Source: CAUZJO01 sp963580245
Lineage (GTDB): Bacteria; Sumerlaeota; Sumerlaeia; MVZB01
Assembly: GCA_963580245.1 (NCBI GenBank)
Contig: CAUZJO010000008.1
Span: forward strand, 1 to 56,767
Length of the DNA stretch: 56,767 bases
Reading direction: 5' to 3'
In this document: piece by piece, positions 48,286-56,714 of the stretch
Layout of the letters: every line of letters starts with the position of its first letter
Position numbering within the stretch: the stretch's first letter is position 1
Program-made: the position numbers and the translations under genes
Notes under the pieces: model-generated
Seen by the model: only the letters and a program-made list of their open reading frames with translations
What the model was told of the DNA's origin: nothing
Databases searched by the model: none

Positions 48286-48980
48286 GATCATCTCCCCCTT
48301 TCTGAGTTACTCACCGTCATTTTTCGCCTCTGGAGCGCACCCGGCGCCTCTTGGGCAACCGGCTGCGGCTCCATCAGTCTCTGCGCTAATCTTTGCGCAA
48401 ACGACATGCCAAGTTGCGCGGATGAACCGCCGGCCTCGAGCTGACGCTGGATTTGACCCCTATTCCAGGCACTCATAAGGCGCGGGTTGACCTGTTTCAA
48501 ACATCAAACTGAACAGATCGCCGAAAAATCCGTATAAAAATGATACACTCGCCTCGAATGTGTGTCGTGGGAGTGCGCTTTCAAGCCCTAATCCATGCAC
48601 GACCATCCCAAGGTGCGTCTCTGCCTGGCCGGGCCTCCGGACGCCGAGGCGGATAGCGTTCGTGCAACACTCACCACTGTATCCTTCACGGCTCAGCAGA
48701 GCGTGCAACATACCACTGAGATCTTTTCATCTGAAAAACCCTTGGGGCATTCATGCGGCCCTCGGCGAAATCCTGGGCAAACACCACGGGGTTAAAACAG
48801 TTGATTGGGCGCTACCCCTTTGGGATGATCTGCCCGGCGGGAGGCTTGAAGCGGCGCCCGCCAGGCACGGAGCTGATGGTGTTCCCTCCCCGTCTCCGGC
48901 TGGAAACCCCAAGGTAGTGGAAGCGAACGCGACAACGCGCCTGAAACCTTCCGTGTAAACCTTTCCGATTGCGCCACCCC
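48286..48980. other. Long intergenic stretch before an orphan permease
   Basis: About 690 bases. A few frames cross it, including one on the minus strand (48288-48500) that overlaps the Hsp20 start; none has a clear ribosome site or family. The palindromic AT-rich block GTATAAAAATGATAC is at about 48532-48546. No other gene of an oligopeptide importer is found. Confidence 0.4.
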
Positions 48981-49841
48981 ATGAGGTTTTCACGCGCCAC
49001 CTGGATGGTCCCCGCGACCGTGTTGATACTGATGTCGGGCGCGGCGGCCCTGGCCCCCTGGATCAGCCCCCAAAACGTCTATCATTTGGAATCGGTGCGC
49101 CTGGCCGACAGCTCCCGCCCTCCGGCCTGGATCGAAGCGGAAGACGCGGACCCCGCCTCGGAGCGGCGATTTCTGCTCGGGGCCGACATTCAGGGGCGCG
49201 ACATTCTCTCGGCCACGCTTTTCGGGCTGAGGGTCTCGCTGCTCGTCGGCACGATCGGGACGCTGATCGCCATGGCCGTGGGCACCGCCCTGGGGTTGGT
49301 CGCCGGCTACTGGCGCGGTTGGCCCGAGTCCCTGATCATGCGCCTGGCCGACGTCCAACTCTCCTTCCCCTCGATCCTGATCGCCATGTTCCTGATGGCC
49401 CTGTGGGGGCAGGGGCTGATGAAGATCATCCTGGCCGTCGCGGTGGTCCATTGGGTCATCTATGCGCGGGTGGTGCGCGGCGCGGTCCTGGCCGAGCGCG
49501 AGAAGGACTACATCACGGCGGTGCGGGCACTGGGCTGCAACGCGCCGCGCATCCTGCTCAGGCATCTGCTGCCCAACCTGACCACGCCGGTGCTGGTCAT
49601 CTCGGCGGTGGAGTTCGGCTCGGTCGTCATGCTAGAGGCGACGTTGAGCTTCCTGGGCCTGGGCGTGCCGATCACCCGGCCCTCGCTGGGCATGCTCATC
49701 AAGTTCGGCTACGATGAATTCTTCAACGGCGCCTGGTGGATCTGGCTCTTCCCGGGGATGGCCCTGGTCATCTTGATCCTCAATCTGAATTGGCTGGCCG
49801 ACCTGTTGCGGCTGCGCCTGCTCCCTTCGGGCGAAGGCTGA
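48981..49841 (+). CDS. Orphan peptide/nickel ABC permease (OppC/DppC type)
   Basis: The 286-aa protein (from ATG 48981) has an N-terminal helix (WMVPATVLILMSGAAALAPW), the family sequence LLGADIQGRDILSATLFGLR, about five further helices, and an EAA-type loop (ITAVRALGCNAPRILLRHLL). The C-terminal region GAWWIWLFPGMALVILILNL and NWLADLLRLRL fits OppC/DppC. These importers normally need OppB, two ATPases and a binding protein, none of which is nearby. The gene is either alone, works with parts encoded elsewhere, or remains from a lost operon. No strong ribosome site is seen. Confidence 0.9.
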   Translation: MRFSRATWMVPATVLILMSGAAALAPWISPQNVYHLESVRLADSSRPPAWIEAEDADPASERRFLLGADIQGRDILSATLFGLRVSLLVGTIGTLIAMAVGTALGLVAGYWRGWPESLIMRLADVQLSFPSILIAMFLMALWGQGLMKIILAVAVVHWVIYARVVRGAVLAEREKDYITAVRALGCNAPRILLRHLLPNLTTPVLVISAVEFGSVVMLEATLSFLGLGVPITRPSLGMLIKFGYDEFFNGAWWIWLFPGMALVILILNLNWLADLLRLRLLPSGEG

Positions 49842-50260
49842 TCCTCCGCCTGCCTCCCATCTTCAAGCAAAGAGCAATTCGACAGACTAAGGCCCCCAAT
49901 TCAGTCCGATCCCCCGCGACATATCTCGGGACCGACCGGGACACGCGCGTCACCTTACAGTCGCGCCCCTGGCATCGCCAATAGCGGACACGGAGACCGG
50001 CGGCGCCTGTAATTCTCCGGTTCAATCCCCCACGTCACCTGGCTGAGCGGGTTGGTCCGCAGATCTTCGCGGAAGGCACGGATGGGGTGGAGGATGGTCT
50101 GGGCGATTGTCACCGGGTTATGGCGTTACGGGTTCCGTCTCACTCATACATCCGCCAAGCTCGATGTGCCTTGTTGTCGGCTATGGTGTCTCCCGTCCGC
50201 GCCAACCGAAACCCAAAGGAGACGAACCGGTCGTCCGGGATGACCCCGCCAACGGCTGCT
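49842..50260. other. Intergenic region with a possible small minus-strand frame
   Basis: About 420 bases. The only item is the possible frame at 49955-50113, listed separately. No repeat or terminator is recognised. Confidence 0.4.
49955..50113 (-). CDS. Possible short gene or gene fragment, unknown
   Basis: A 52-codon minus-strand frame from GTG 50113 to TAA 49955-49957 reads ILHPIRAFREDLRTNPLSQV followed by TWGIEPENYRRRR. It looks protein-like but has no ribosome site and no family known to me. It may be the end of a decayed gene. Low confidence. Confidence 0.25.
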   Translation of the reverse strand: MTIAQTILHPIRAFREDLRTNPLSQVTWGIEPENYRRRRSPCPLLAMPGARL

Positions 50261-51205
50261 TTACTGATACACAGTCCACGCCCCTACTGAATTGACCGGG
50301 ATCGTGTTGTTGTTATCATCCTCAAGCAAGACGTTATCGACATAAAGAATCCCCGCGCCCGACGCGAAGCCGACCCAGACGTCCGTATTTCCACTGACCG
50401 TGACCGAGCCGGTCATGGCGCCCTCGGTGGCCCCATTGGAGTTGTCATTGCCCGTCAAAACCACGCTGCCGATGGTTTCTCCACGCGTGTCAATAACCTC
50501 GCCCGTGGTCTTGGTGCGAATCGGCGTCCAGGTCGCGCCGCCGTCGGTGGACCACACGGCCGTGCCCCCGGAAACGTCGCCCAGCCAAGCGCGCACATAG
50601 ACGGCGCTGCTCTTATCCACCGCCGCCAGCCCCGCTTGCTGGAAGGCCGCATCCAATTGTACGCCGCTCTGCACGGCGCCCGTTTCGCTCCAGCCGATGC
50701 CCTTGTTCAATCCGCCATTGGTCGGTCCCGTGCCGAGGTCTTGCCACTGGTCGGTGGGGAAGAAATACTCGAGGGCGGCCTCATGGCGCTGGAATGAATT
50801 GGAGGTCTGGTCGCTCATGCGGAACGGGGCCATCAGCGAGGTCGAGTCAAAATTGGTCGTCTGGGCCCCCTCCGTGCTGCCATCCGCGTCCTGGATCACC
50901 ATGAATCCATGCCAAAAACACCACGTGCAACGCAGGTTGGCGCCGCGCGAAAAGTTATCGACCGTCACGACTCCATTGCCCCAACTGGCTGCGTCCTGGA
51001 TGCGCAGGGCCCAGTCGCCGGGCGCCTGTTCTTCCAGTGTCGAGTTGTTATTGTACCACCTTGACGTGAATGCCGCGCTCTCGGCATCGCCGCCATAGTC
51101 ATCGAAATCATCTTGGATGTAGGAATTATCCTGGGCCACGGCCGACGAACTGATGACCATCACAAGGCATGCGATAAAGGTGAAAGTCCATCTTGAACAT
51201 TGCAT
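50261..51205 (-). CDS. Secreted protein of unknown function with shared C-terminal tail
   Basis: The 314-aa protein has a signal peptide (MQCSRWTFTFIACLVMVISS, then SAVAQ) and starts its mature part with IQDDFDDYGGDAES, followed by beta-rich sequence with many Trp and Gly. GAGGAAAGAAGAA precedes the ATG. The C-terminal end IPVNSVGAWTVYQ resembles that of the secreted protein at 7994-8752 (ISAVNAAGNWVFY), although the bodies differ. The motif GILYVDNVLLEDD suggests a carbohydrate-binding-type sandwich. It may be a cell-surface protein recognised by its tail. Function unknown. Confidence 0.75.
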   Translation of the reverse strand: MQCSRWTFTFIACLVMVISSSAVAQDNSYIQDDFDDYGGDAESAAFTSRWYNNNSTLEEQAPGDWALRIQDAASWGNGVVTVDNFSRGANLRCTWCFWHGFMVIQDADGSTEGAQTTNFDSTSLMAPFRMSDQTSNSFQRHEAALEYFFPTDQWQDLGTGPTNGGLNKGIGWSETGAVQSGVQLDAAFQQAGLAAVDKSSAVYVRAWLGDVSGGTAVWSTDGGATWTPIRTKTTGEVIDTRGETIGSVVLTGNDNSNGATEGAMTGSVTVSGNTDVWVGFASGAGILYVDNVLLEDDNNNTIPVNSVGAWTVYQ

Positions 51206-51895
51206 TTCTTCTTTCCTCTCTGGGGGAAAATGGTTGCGGGGGCAGTGGATTTCCGCCCTCCCACCAGCCTGATCAAAACCCTTTACGGCTGCGTCGGTAC
51301 ATCACAACCCAAACGATTCTCGTAGGCTGGGCGTTACATTTAAAAGGGACCGCGCTCTGGCTCTCTCACCTCTATTCCATGGGTCATCTTCTTCATCCTG
51401 TGAGGTTCGCACTTCGGATGGTATGCTTTGAGCCGAGATTTCGCAAGTCGCCCGACAGCGGGTAGCTCCACGGTCGGCCACTTGGCCTTGATGGTCTGGA
51501 ACCGGCGGGCCGGTCCCACGTCAAGGGAGTGGATGGTTCGGGGGGATAACCGAAGCCAGCCAAGGGAACTGAATTGCACGCCTTCCTGGACGATACCCCG
51601 GTCGGCCCGTGCATCCGGGCGCACAGATTGACGCGGACCGCGTGTAGAACGCCGCCTACGCCGCCCACAATCGATTATCTCTCGATGACCCGATACTCGG
51701 TAGGGGTGGGCCGAGAAAACGGATTCAAGGGCGGGGGTCACGGTGTACACACCGCATCCGCTCGAACCCTGGGCCGGGGTCGCAGCCGTCAAGCGGCCCC
51801 GGCCCCGTCACGGCCCGATGATTCGCCGGGGTATCGGGCTTCGGTTCCGCTTGCGCCCTGCCCGTGGTTGACGTCTCTGGCGACCTTCCCGCCGA
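51206..51895. other. Long intergenic stretch with no gene
   Basis: About 690 bases downstream of the tRNA terminator region and upstream (on the minus strand) of the secreted protein gene. No convincing gene, repeat or signal is recognised; frames there lack support. Confidence 0.4.
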
Positions 51896-51932
51896 TAAAG
51901 AAACCCCCGGCCAGGAAAGTCCCGACCGGGGG
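51894..51932 (-). terminator. Terminator-like hairpin behind tRNA-Ala
   Basis: On the minus strand CCCCCGG is followed by a 15-base loop, CCGGGGG, and TTTCTTTATC. It is placed about 110 bases behind the tRNA and can end its transcript. The same block, inverted, occurs on the other side of the tRNA. Confidence 0.65.
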
Positions 51933-51936
51933 AGAA

Positions 51937-51981
51937 TGTTGCCAAGAACGGAGCCGGAATCGGGACCGAACGGGGGCGGTA
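51937..51981. repeat. Left arm of inverted repeat around tRNA-Ala
   Basis: The 45-base block GAATGTTGCCAAGAACGGAG through GACCGAACGGGGGCG. It appears in inverted orientation at 52185-52229 with one mismatch. It directly precedes the terminator-like hairpin on the minus strand. Confidence 0.9.
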
Positions 51982-52039
51982 TTGGGGTTTCATGAAATCG
52001 CGCGAGTCTCACGAAACCCCTAGTTTTATTGGCTTTGGT

Positions 52040-52115
52040 TGGTGGAGGTATGGGGGCTCGAACCCCAGACCTCTTGACTGCCAGTCAAGCGCTCTCCCAA
52101 CTGAGCTATACCCCC
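52040..52115 (-). tRNA. tRNA-Ala (GGC)
   Basis: A full cloverleaf on the minus strand: acceptor GGGGGTA pairs with TACCTCC, with the G3-U70 wobble pair that marks alanine tRNA. D-loop AGCTCAGTTGGGAGAGCGC, anticodon stem CTTGA/TCAAG with loop CTGGCAG, anticodon GGC (complement at 52080-52082), T-arm GGGTTCGAGCC, discriminator A and an encoded CCA (52040-52042). It is bounded on both sides by the arms of a 45-base inverted repeat. Confidence 0.97.
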
Positions 52116-52184
52116 ACCCGACGCTAAAACTAATAACGGCAAAGGGTTGGGGGAGTCAACAGGAAACCGCAAAACTCTCCGTTT

Positions 52185-52229
52185 CGCCCCCGTTCGGTCC
52201 CGATTCCGGCTCCGTTCTTCGCAACATTC
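52185..52229. repeat. Right arm of inverted repeat around tRNA-Ala
   Basis: The reverse complement of 51937-51981 with one mismatch: CGCCCCCGTTCGGTCCCGAT through TTCGCAACATTC. A short duplication (GCAACATTC) follows before the hairpin at 52243-52272. Confidence 0.9.
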
Positions 52230-52242
52230 CGGCAACATTCTC

Positions 52243-52279
52243 GCCCCGGTTGAGGACGTCCCTCAGCGGGGCCTTTCTC
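52243..52279 (+). terminator. Terminator-like hairpin on the plus strand
   Basis: Stem GCCCCG and TGAGG with CCTCA and CGGGGC, then CTTTCTCC, at the end of the right arm. No plus-strand gene precedes it, so its job is not clear. It may be part of the mobile or repeated block around the tRNA. Confidence 0.5.
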
Positions 52280-52368
52280 CGTTCGCCAGAGTTCGGTGGG
52301 GCGTCGGCGATGAGGATCGGCGGGGGAACGAGTCTCGATTGTAAAGCTGAGCGGGAAGGGATGGAATC

Positions 52369-52515
52369 ATGGACTTCAAAGCAAGGTGGCTGGTCTTTAC
52401 GTCGTGGATCGCGCTGATCCTGTTGGGGCGCCAAGTGATCATTATGAAAGCCCGGATTGAGCGGTTGGAGGTCTGGTGCGCCGACCCACGCAAAACGTAC
52501 ATTGAAAACAAATGA
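52369..52515 (+). CDS. Small membrane peptide coupled to a hydrolase frame
   Basis: A 48-aa peptide too short for most gene finders. The sequence has an N-terminal membrane helix (WLVFTSWIALILLG, residues 7-20), then a charged end with ARIERLEVW. A purine-rich site (GGGAAGGGATGG) lies six bases before the ATG. The stop TGA overlaps an ATG (52512-52514) of the following frame, so translation may be coupled, although the hydrolase's own likely start is later (52722). Function unknown; possible anchor or regulator. Confidence 0.5.
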   Translation: MDFKARWLVFTSWIALILLGRQVIIMKARIERLEVWCADPRKTYIENK

Positions 52516-52721
52516 CTTACACCCTCCCTACCCCTCGAATTGCGAAGGTCGCGATAGCCTTCCCTCATCGTGGCGCGATCGGATTGGGAGAAAATTCGCT
52601 TGCCAATGCAGGGTTTCCAAAGACAATGGGGACTGACTGCGCAAAGGTATTCGATTTGCACGAACCTTTTGAGTCTGAGGTGGCAAGGTCATGTCTTTGC
52701 AATTCCCGAAGGGGAAGATTG

Positions 52722-54485
52722 ATGGATAGAGCCGCGGTAGCGAGGCGCGTTCATGCGCCGGTCATGGAAAAATTTTCCTTTTGCCTCATCGTAGGGCTTT
52801 CTCTCTGGCTGCGCTCCATGCCTGGCGCCGCCATCGAACCGGACGAGGTACTCAAGGAATCGACCTTCGTCCCAATGCGCGACGGCATCAAGCTGGATAC
52901 GAACATATTCCGCCCACCCAACGCCGCCGAGCCGCTGCCGGTGCTCTTCGCTCGGATTCCCTACTCCCAGGATGGCTTCGAGCCTGAAGCGCGGCGGATG
53001 GCCGCGGCGGGTTACGTGGCGATCACGCAGGATTCGCGCGGGCGGTACGGCTCGGAAGGGGTTTACAGCCTCTACTGGGGGGAAGGGCGCGACGGCTTCG
53101 ACATGGTCAAGTGGATCCGCGAGCAGCCGTGGTGCAACGGCAAGGTCGCGACATGGGGGCCTTCGTATATGGGTTCGGTGCAGTGGCTCACTGCGGCCAA
53201 CCGGACGCCGCTCGACGCCATGGTCCCCACCGCCTCCGCCGCCTGCTTCTACCAGAACGTCTATCGCGACGGTGCTTACATACTGACGCTCCTCCGGTGG
53301 GGGATTGGCGCTTCACTTTACGGCGAGCAGACGAGCCTGGGAGGTTCGCCGAAGTGGAACGAAGAATGGTACATGCATCTGCCGCTCAATAAGTTCGAGG
53401 AGCTGATCAACTACAAGGCCCCCGTTCAGCGCGAGATGATCGAGCATAACACCCCCGACGGCTTCTGGAAGGAAGTGGACGCCTCGCTCGATATTCCCAC
53501 CATGGATATCCCGGTTCTCCACATGGTCGGCTACTACGATTTTCTCTGCCGCGCGACCGTGTATAACTTCCAGATGATGAAGCACAAATCGGCGACCCAC
53601 CGCTCGCGGGAGAACCAGCAACTGATCATCGGCCCCTGGGATCACGGCACCGGCGGCACGAAGGTCGGCGACGTCGATTTCGGCGAGGTTGCCCGAGTCG
53701 ACGTCCCCGGCGAGACGCTCGGATGGGTTGATCGTTACCTGAAGGGAATCGGAGCGGGCACGCCCTACCCGACCGTCCGCTACTTCTCGATGGGCGAGAA
53801 CAAGTGGTATACGGCGACCGACTGGCCTCCCCCCGAGGCGAAAGACACTCCCTATTATCTGCAATCGGGTGGAAAGGCCAACACGCGCGGCGGCGATGGC
53901 AAGCTCGGAGTTGAAATGCCGTCTTCGGAGCAGTCGGAGGACACCTTCGTCGCCGATCCCGCCGATCCGGTCCCCGCCGTGCCGGCACAGGGTAAGGCCT
54001 ACATCGACAGTTTCGGGGCGTTCGATCAGCAGGCGGCTCTCGACCGTCAGGATGTTCTTGTTTACATAACCCCGCCGCTGGAAAAGGGCGTAAGCTTCGC
54101 GGGCACACCGTACGCCGAACTGTGGGTCTCAGCCGATACGCCCGATGCCGATTGGGTCGTCAAGCTTCTTGATGTTCATCCCGACGGCTTCGCGCATCCG
54201 CTTGCGACAGGAATCCGGCGGGGAAGCGCGCGCGATTCGGATTTGATCCGCGAGCCGCTGGAGCCGGGGAAAATCTATCGGATCAACGTCAATATCGGCC
54301 ACTGCGCGGCGCGGGTTCAGCCGGGGCATCGCCTTGGCGTGCAGATTCAGGGAAGCCACTTCCCTGTTTACGACCGCAACACGAATACGAGCGAAGGCCC
54401 GAGCGGATCGAAGACACTCGTCTCGCACGAAAAAGTCTATCACTCGGCGGCGCGCCCTTCGTGCGTCCACCTGCCGGTGATGTAA
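52722..54485 (+). CDS. CocE/NonD-family secreted hydrolase
   Basis: These alpha/beta-hydrolases cleave esters or peptides (Xaa-Pro-dipeptidyl, cocaine or cephalosporin esterase group). From ATG 52722 (587 aa, GGGGAAG upstream) a basic start and a signal peptide (FSFCLIVGLSLWLRSMPGAA) precede a CocE core: VPMRDGIKLDTNIFRP, ARIPYSQDGF, ITQDSRGRYGSEG and TWGPSYMGSVQW (nucleophile Ser near 148, context G-x-S-Y). GYYDFLCRA and GPWDHGTGG give the Asp and His. The C-terminal jelly-roll follows (GYAELWVSA-like sequence). The frame is open up to 52512, and a small membrane peptide ends there. Substrate unknown. Confidence 0.88.
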   Translation: MDRAAVARRVHAPVMEKFSFCLIVGLSLWLRSMPGAAIEPDEVLKESTFVPMRDGIKLDTNIFRPPNAAEPLPVLFARIPYSQDGFEPEARRMAAAGYVAITQDSRGRYGSEGVYSLYWGEGRDGFDMVKWIREQPWCNGKVATWGPSYMGSVQWLTAANRTPLDAMVPTASAACFYQNVYRDGAYILTLLRWGIGASLYGEQTSLGGSPKWNEEWYMHLPLNKFEELINYKAPVQREMIEHNTPDGFWKEVDASLDIPTMDIPVLHMVGYYDFLCRATVYNFQMMKHKSATHRSRENQQLIIGPWDHGTGGTKVGDVDFGEVARVDVPGETLGWVDRYLKGIGAGTPYPTVRYFSMGENKWYTATDWPPPEAKDTPYYLQSGGKANTRGGDGKLGVEMPSSEQSEDTFVADPADPVPAVPAQGKAYIDSFGAFDQQAALDRQDVLVYITPPLEKGVSFAGTPYAELWVSADTPDADWVVKLLDVHPDGFAHPLATGIRRGSARDSDLIREPLEPGKIYRINVNIGHCAARVQPGHRLGVQIQGSHFPVYDRNTNTSEGPSGSKTLVSHEKVYHSAARPSCVHLPVM

Positions 54486-54529
54486 GGGGCCGTTCGTGAG
54501 CGCGGGTTGATGCGAGCCGTGCTTGACGC

Positions 54530-54761
54530 GGCGGAAACATGGCAAAAGGGCTGCCCGCGGGTATCCCATGATTTTCTCGGGATGTCGTTGGATGTCACCG
54601 AACGTGTCGAACAGGGGCCATGGGTGGGGAGTTGTGGTTGCGAGCCGATGGGCTTCCAATAACCCATCGGCGCGATCGTCGTTCCACGCGGTGATCCATG
54701 CGTTGACCGTGACGCGGTGGACGCCGAGCGGCTTGGCGATGTCCGAATGGTAACGGCCCAT
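54530..54761 (-). pseudogene. IS630-family transposase remnant
   Basis: From ATG 54761 the frame reads MGRYHSDIAKPLGVHRVTVN followed by AWITAWNDDRADGLL, the helix-turn-helix start of IS630-type transposases. Further down, DIQRHPEKIMGYPRAALL resembles the P-x-x-x-G-Y-x-R block of the family. After that the frame runs into the antisense of the CocE gene, so the catalytic domain is missing. A truncated, inactive remnant. Confidence 0.6.
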
Positions 54762-54859
54762 TATGCATCTATTGTCGCTTTCTTTATGCGCGCCTAATTC
54801 GTTCCCGTCCTAAAACCATCTAACCTTAATAATTTCAACATCATACGGCGAATTGTGCG

Positions 54860-54887
54860 CTTGACTTCTTCCGGCGGGGGGATATCA
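54860..54887 (+). promoter_or_regulatory. Putative promoter without an adjacent gene
   Basis: TTGACT at 54860-54865 and TATCAT at 54882-54887 are 16 bases apart, a good sigma70-like match. The next plus-strand gene starts about 420 bases further on. It may serve a lost mobile-element gene or a long leader. Confidence 0.35.
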
Positions 54888-54928
54888 TAAGTCTTGTGAT
54901 TTAGGTTTCTATACCGACTGATCCGATT

Positions 54929-55150
54929 TTAAACCGCTCGAAGCTCAGCAATATCGATGCGCTGGTAGTGCGTGCCCAAGACATCGCCACTCGAATGGCC
55001 GAGGTATGCCTTGAGCAACCGATCATACACATCCAATCGCCCGCACATCGTGGAAAATCGCCCGCCCCTAGCGCGAAGCATCGTCGGCCCTAGCTGTGGA
55101 AGGATGGTGGGCGGGGCGTGGTCGGCTAGGGGACGACCTCGGGCAAGTAG
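54929..55150 (-). pseudogene. C-terminal remnant of a tyrosine recombinase
   Basis: One minus-strand frame, open from a TAG at 55151-55153 to TAA 54929-54931, reads RLDVYDRLLKAYLGHSSGDV followed by LGTHYQRIDIAELRAV. The LGHSS histidine and THYQR tyrosine are in the order of the last catalytic residues of phage-type integrases. The N-terminal part with the first arginine is missing and no start codon is found. With the tRNA and IS630 remnant nearby it suggests an old integrated element. Confidence 0.6.
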
Positions 55151-55304
55151 CTACTCTCGCCCGTTGCCCCCGGAGAGAAGCTTAGCCGAAGCAGTCACCG
55201 CGTTCAAGCCCGCTCCCTTGTCAAACAGACTTGACGCGGGCTATGCACTTGCTTAGAAAACGAACAGAAGTGACCTCAACAACGTTCGCAAGAGGGGGCC
55301 TGTC

Positions 55305-56459
55305 ATGGGCTTGATGGAATGTCCTGAGTGCGGCAACGCTGTCTCTAAGAAGGCTAAAAGTTGCCCCAACTGTGGGTATCCCATTCCAAAAGAGCGTGTC
55401 GCGTTTGGTTGTTTTGTTGTCACTCTTATCATTCTTGGCGTTCTTCTTTGCTCATCCCCTTTTAAGAATTGGGACGCTCTCAACCGCGCTGCTGACTCAG
55501 GGTTAAAGAACGTTGACGGGCACAAAGGAAAAATACCGCAACTCGGTGAGCGGGCGCGAGAGCTAATTCGGTCAGGACAAGTCCGCGACATGGGCGGCGA
55601 CGCCCAGCGCGGGACCCAATCCTTGGGCCGTCAGGACTGGCCAGCTGACAGCCCGTTCTCGAAGGCTCAAGTCTGCAAAGCGGGCATCACGGCGGCCATG
55701 GGCCGCGATCCGGATTCGATGACCGCTCGTGAGAATGGTTCTATAGTCAGGCTTTCTTACGTGCGACCAAGCGATGGCACGCGGTGGACCTATCGATGCA
55801 AGATCGAAGGCCAACGTATCATTTGGGCCTTGGGAAACGGGCGCTGGCGCACACATCCCGAGGATGCTCCACTGATTGTCCGAGTTTCGAGCGATGGGAA
55901 GAAGCTCCACGTAGCGCTCTTCGATGGGGATGGATCTGTGACCCGTAAGTCATTCACGGCAGATCAGCTGGATAACTTTAAGGAAGCCAAAGAACGATCC
56001 GCTGCCGCCCCGATCCCCGCCCCACGGCCGCTAATAACACCCAAGCCCGTCGTCACTGCCCTGCCGATGATCGATTTGTCTGCCCACGAATCCAAGGACA
56101 AGCAAGAGGTCAAGGCCGATAAGGAAATTGGCGAGGCGGTTTCGATCGAGACAAGAGGCGCGCAGGACCTCGGGAGCACTTACCTGGCGATCGTGCGCAC
56201 CCAGGTCGAGAGCAACTTCCGCCATCCATTCTCGAACACGGGCTTGCAATGCCGCATCGGGTTTAAAATCCTCAAGGACGGCACGATTGATAAGAGCTCG
56301 TTCGTTATCAAACAATCGACCAGAAACGCGCGCATGGATCGGTATGCGATCCGCGCGCTGAAAGAGACCGGCAAGGTGCCGCCGCTATATGACGATTACA
56401 CGAAACCCCACCTGCGTGTTATCATGACGTTTGAGTTCTCTTCGCGTTCAGAACAATAA
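55305..56459 (+). CDS. Zinc-ribbon membrane protein with TonB-like C-terminal domain
   Basis: The 384-aa protein has an N-terminal zinc ribbon (CPECG and CPNCG: Cys6, Cys9, Cys20, Cys23), then a membrane helix (FGCFVVTLIILGVLLCSS, about 34-51) and a long periplasmic region. The C-terminal domain (about 295-380) is TonB/TolA-like: VRTQVESNFRHPFSN, IGFKILKDGTIDKSSFVIKQ, ARMDRYAIRALKETGKVPPL and LRVIMTFEF. Classic TonB lacks the zinc ribbon and has a proline-rich spacer; here a weak Pro-rich stretch (PIPAPRPLITPKPVV) is present. GAGGGGG lies six bases before the ATG. It may energise or sense an outer-membrane process; no TonB-dependent receptor or ExbBD gene is in view. Confidence 0.82.
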   Translation: MGLMECPECGNAVSKKAKSCPNCGYPIPKERVAFGCFVVTLIILGVLLCSSPFKNWDALNRAADSGLKNVDGHKGKIPQLGERARELIRSGQVRDMGGDAQRGTQSLGRQDWPADSPFSKAQVCKAGITAAMGRDPDSMTARENGSIVRLSYVRPSDGTRWTYRCKIEGQRIIWALGNGRWRTHPEDAPLIVRVSSDGKKLHVALFDGDGSVTRKSFTADQLDNFKEAKERSAAAPIPAPRPLITPKPVVTALPMIDLSAHESKDKQEVKADKEIGEAVSIETRGAQDLGSTYLAIVRTQVESNFRHPFSNTGLQCRIGFKILKDGTIDKSSFVIKQSTRNARMDRYAIRALKETGKVPPLYDDYTKPHLRVIMTFEFSSRSEQ

Positions 56460-56714
56460 GGGCGCAATCATGGACATTGAAGCGCTCTCTGATCACGAGG
56501 TCAGGCCGGCCCCCTAATAACAGCCGTAAAGAAACCGGTTCGGAAAACTCATTGACTCAACCACCCGCGAGGTCAATCATGCTTCCAGCTTGAAGGAGAC
56601 GCATCGGTTTGCCCCCAGGCTTTGAGTGAATCCGGCCATCCGGGTTGAGCGTTGGCGAAACCGTCTTCAGGGGCGGACAATGTGCGCGAAATTCTTACTA
56701 GACGGGAGACGAAG

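Noticed and set aside
48288..48500. A 70-codon minus-strand frame overlapping the Hsp20 start
   Set aside because: It starts at a TTG without a ribosome site, overlaps the Hsp20 gene start and has no recognisable content.
48531..48551. GTATAAAAATGATAC near the Hsp20 genes as a heat-shock operator
   Set aside because: It does not match CIRCE (TTAGCACTC-N9-GAGTGCTAA) and lies over 240 bases from the gene start. It is kept only as a weak AT-rich spot.
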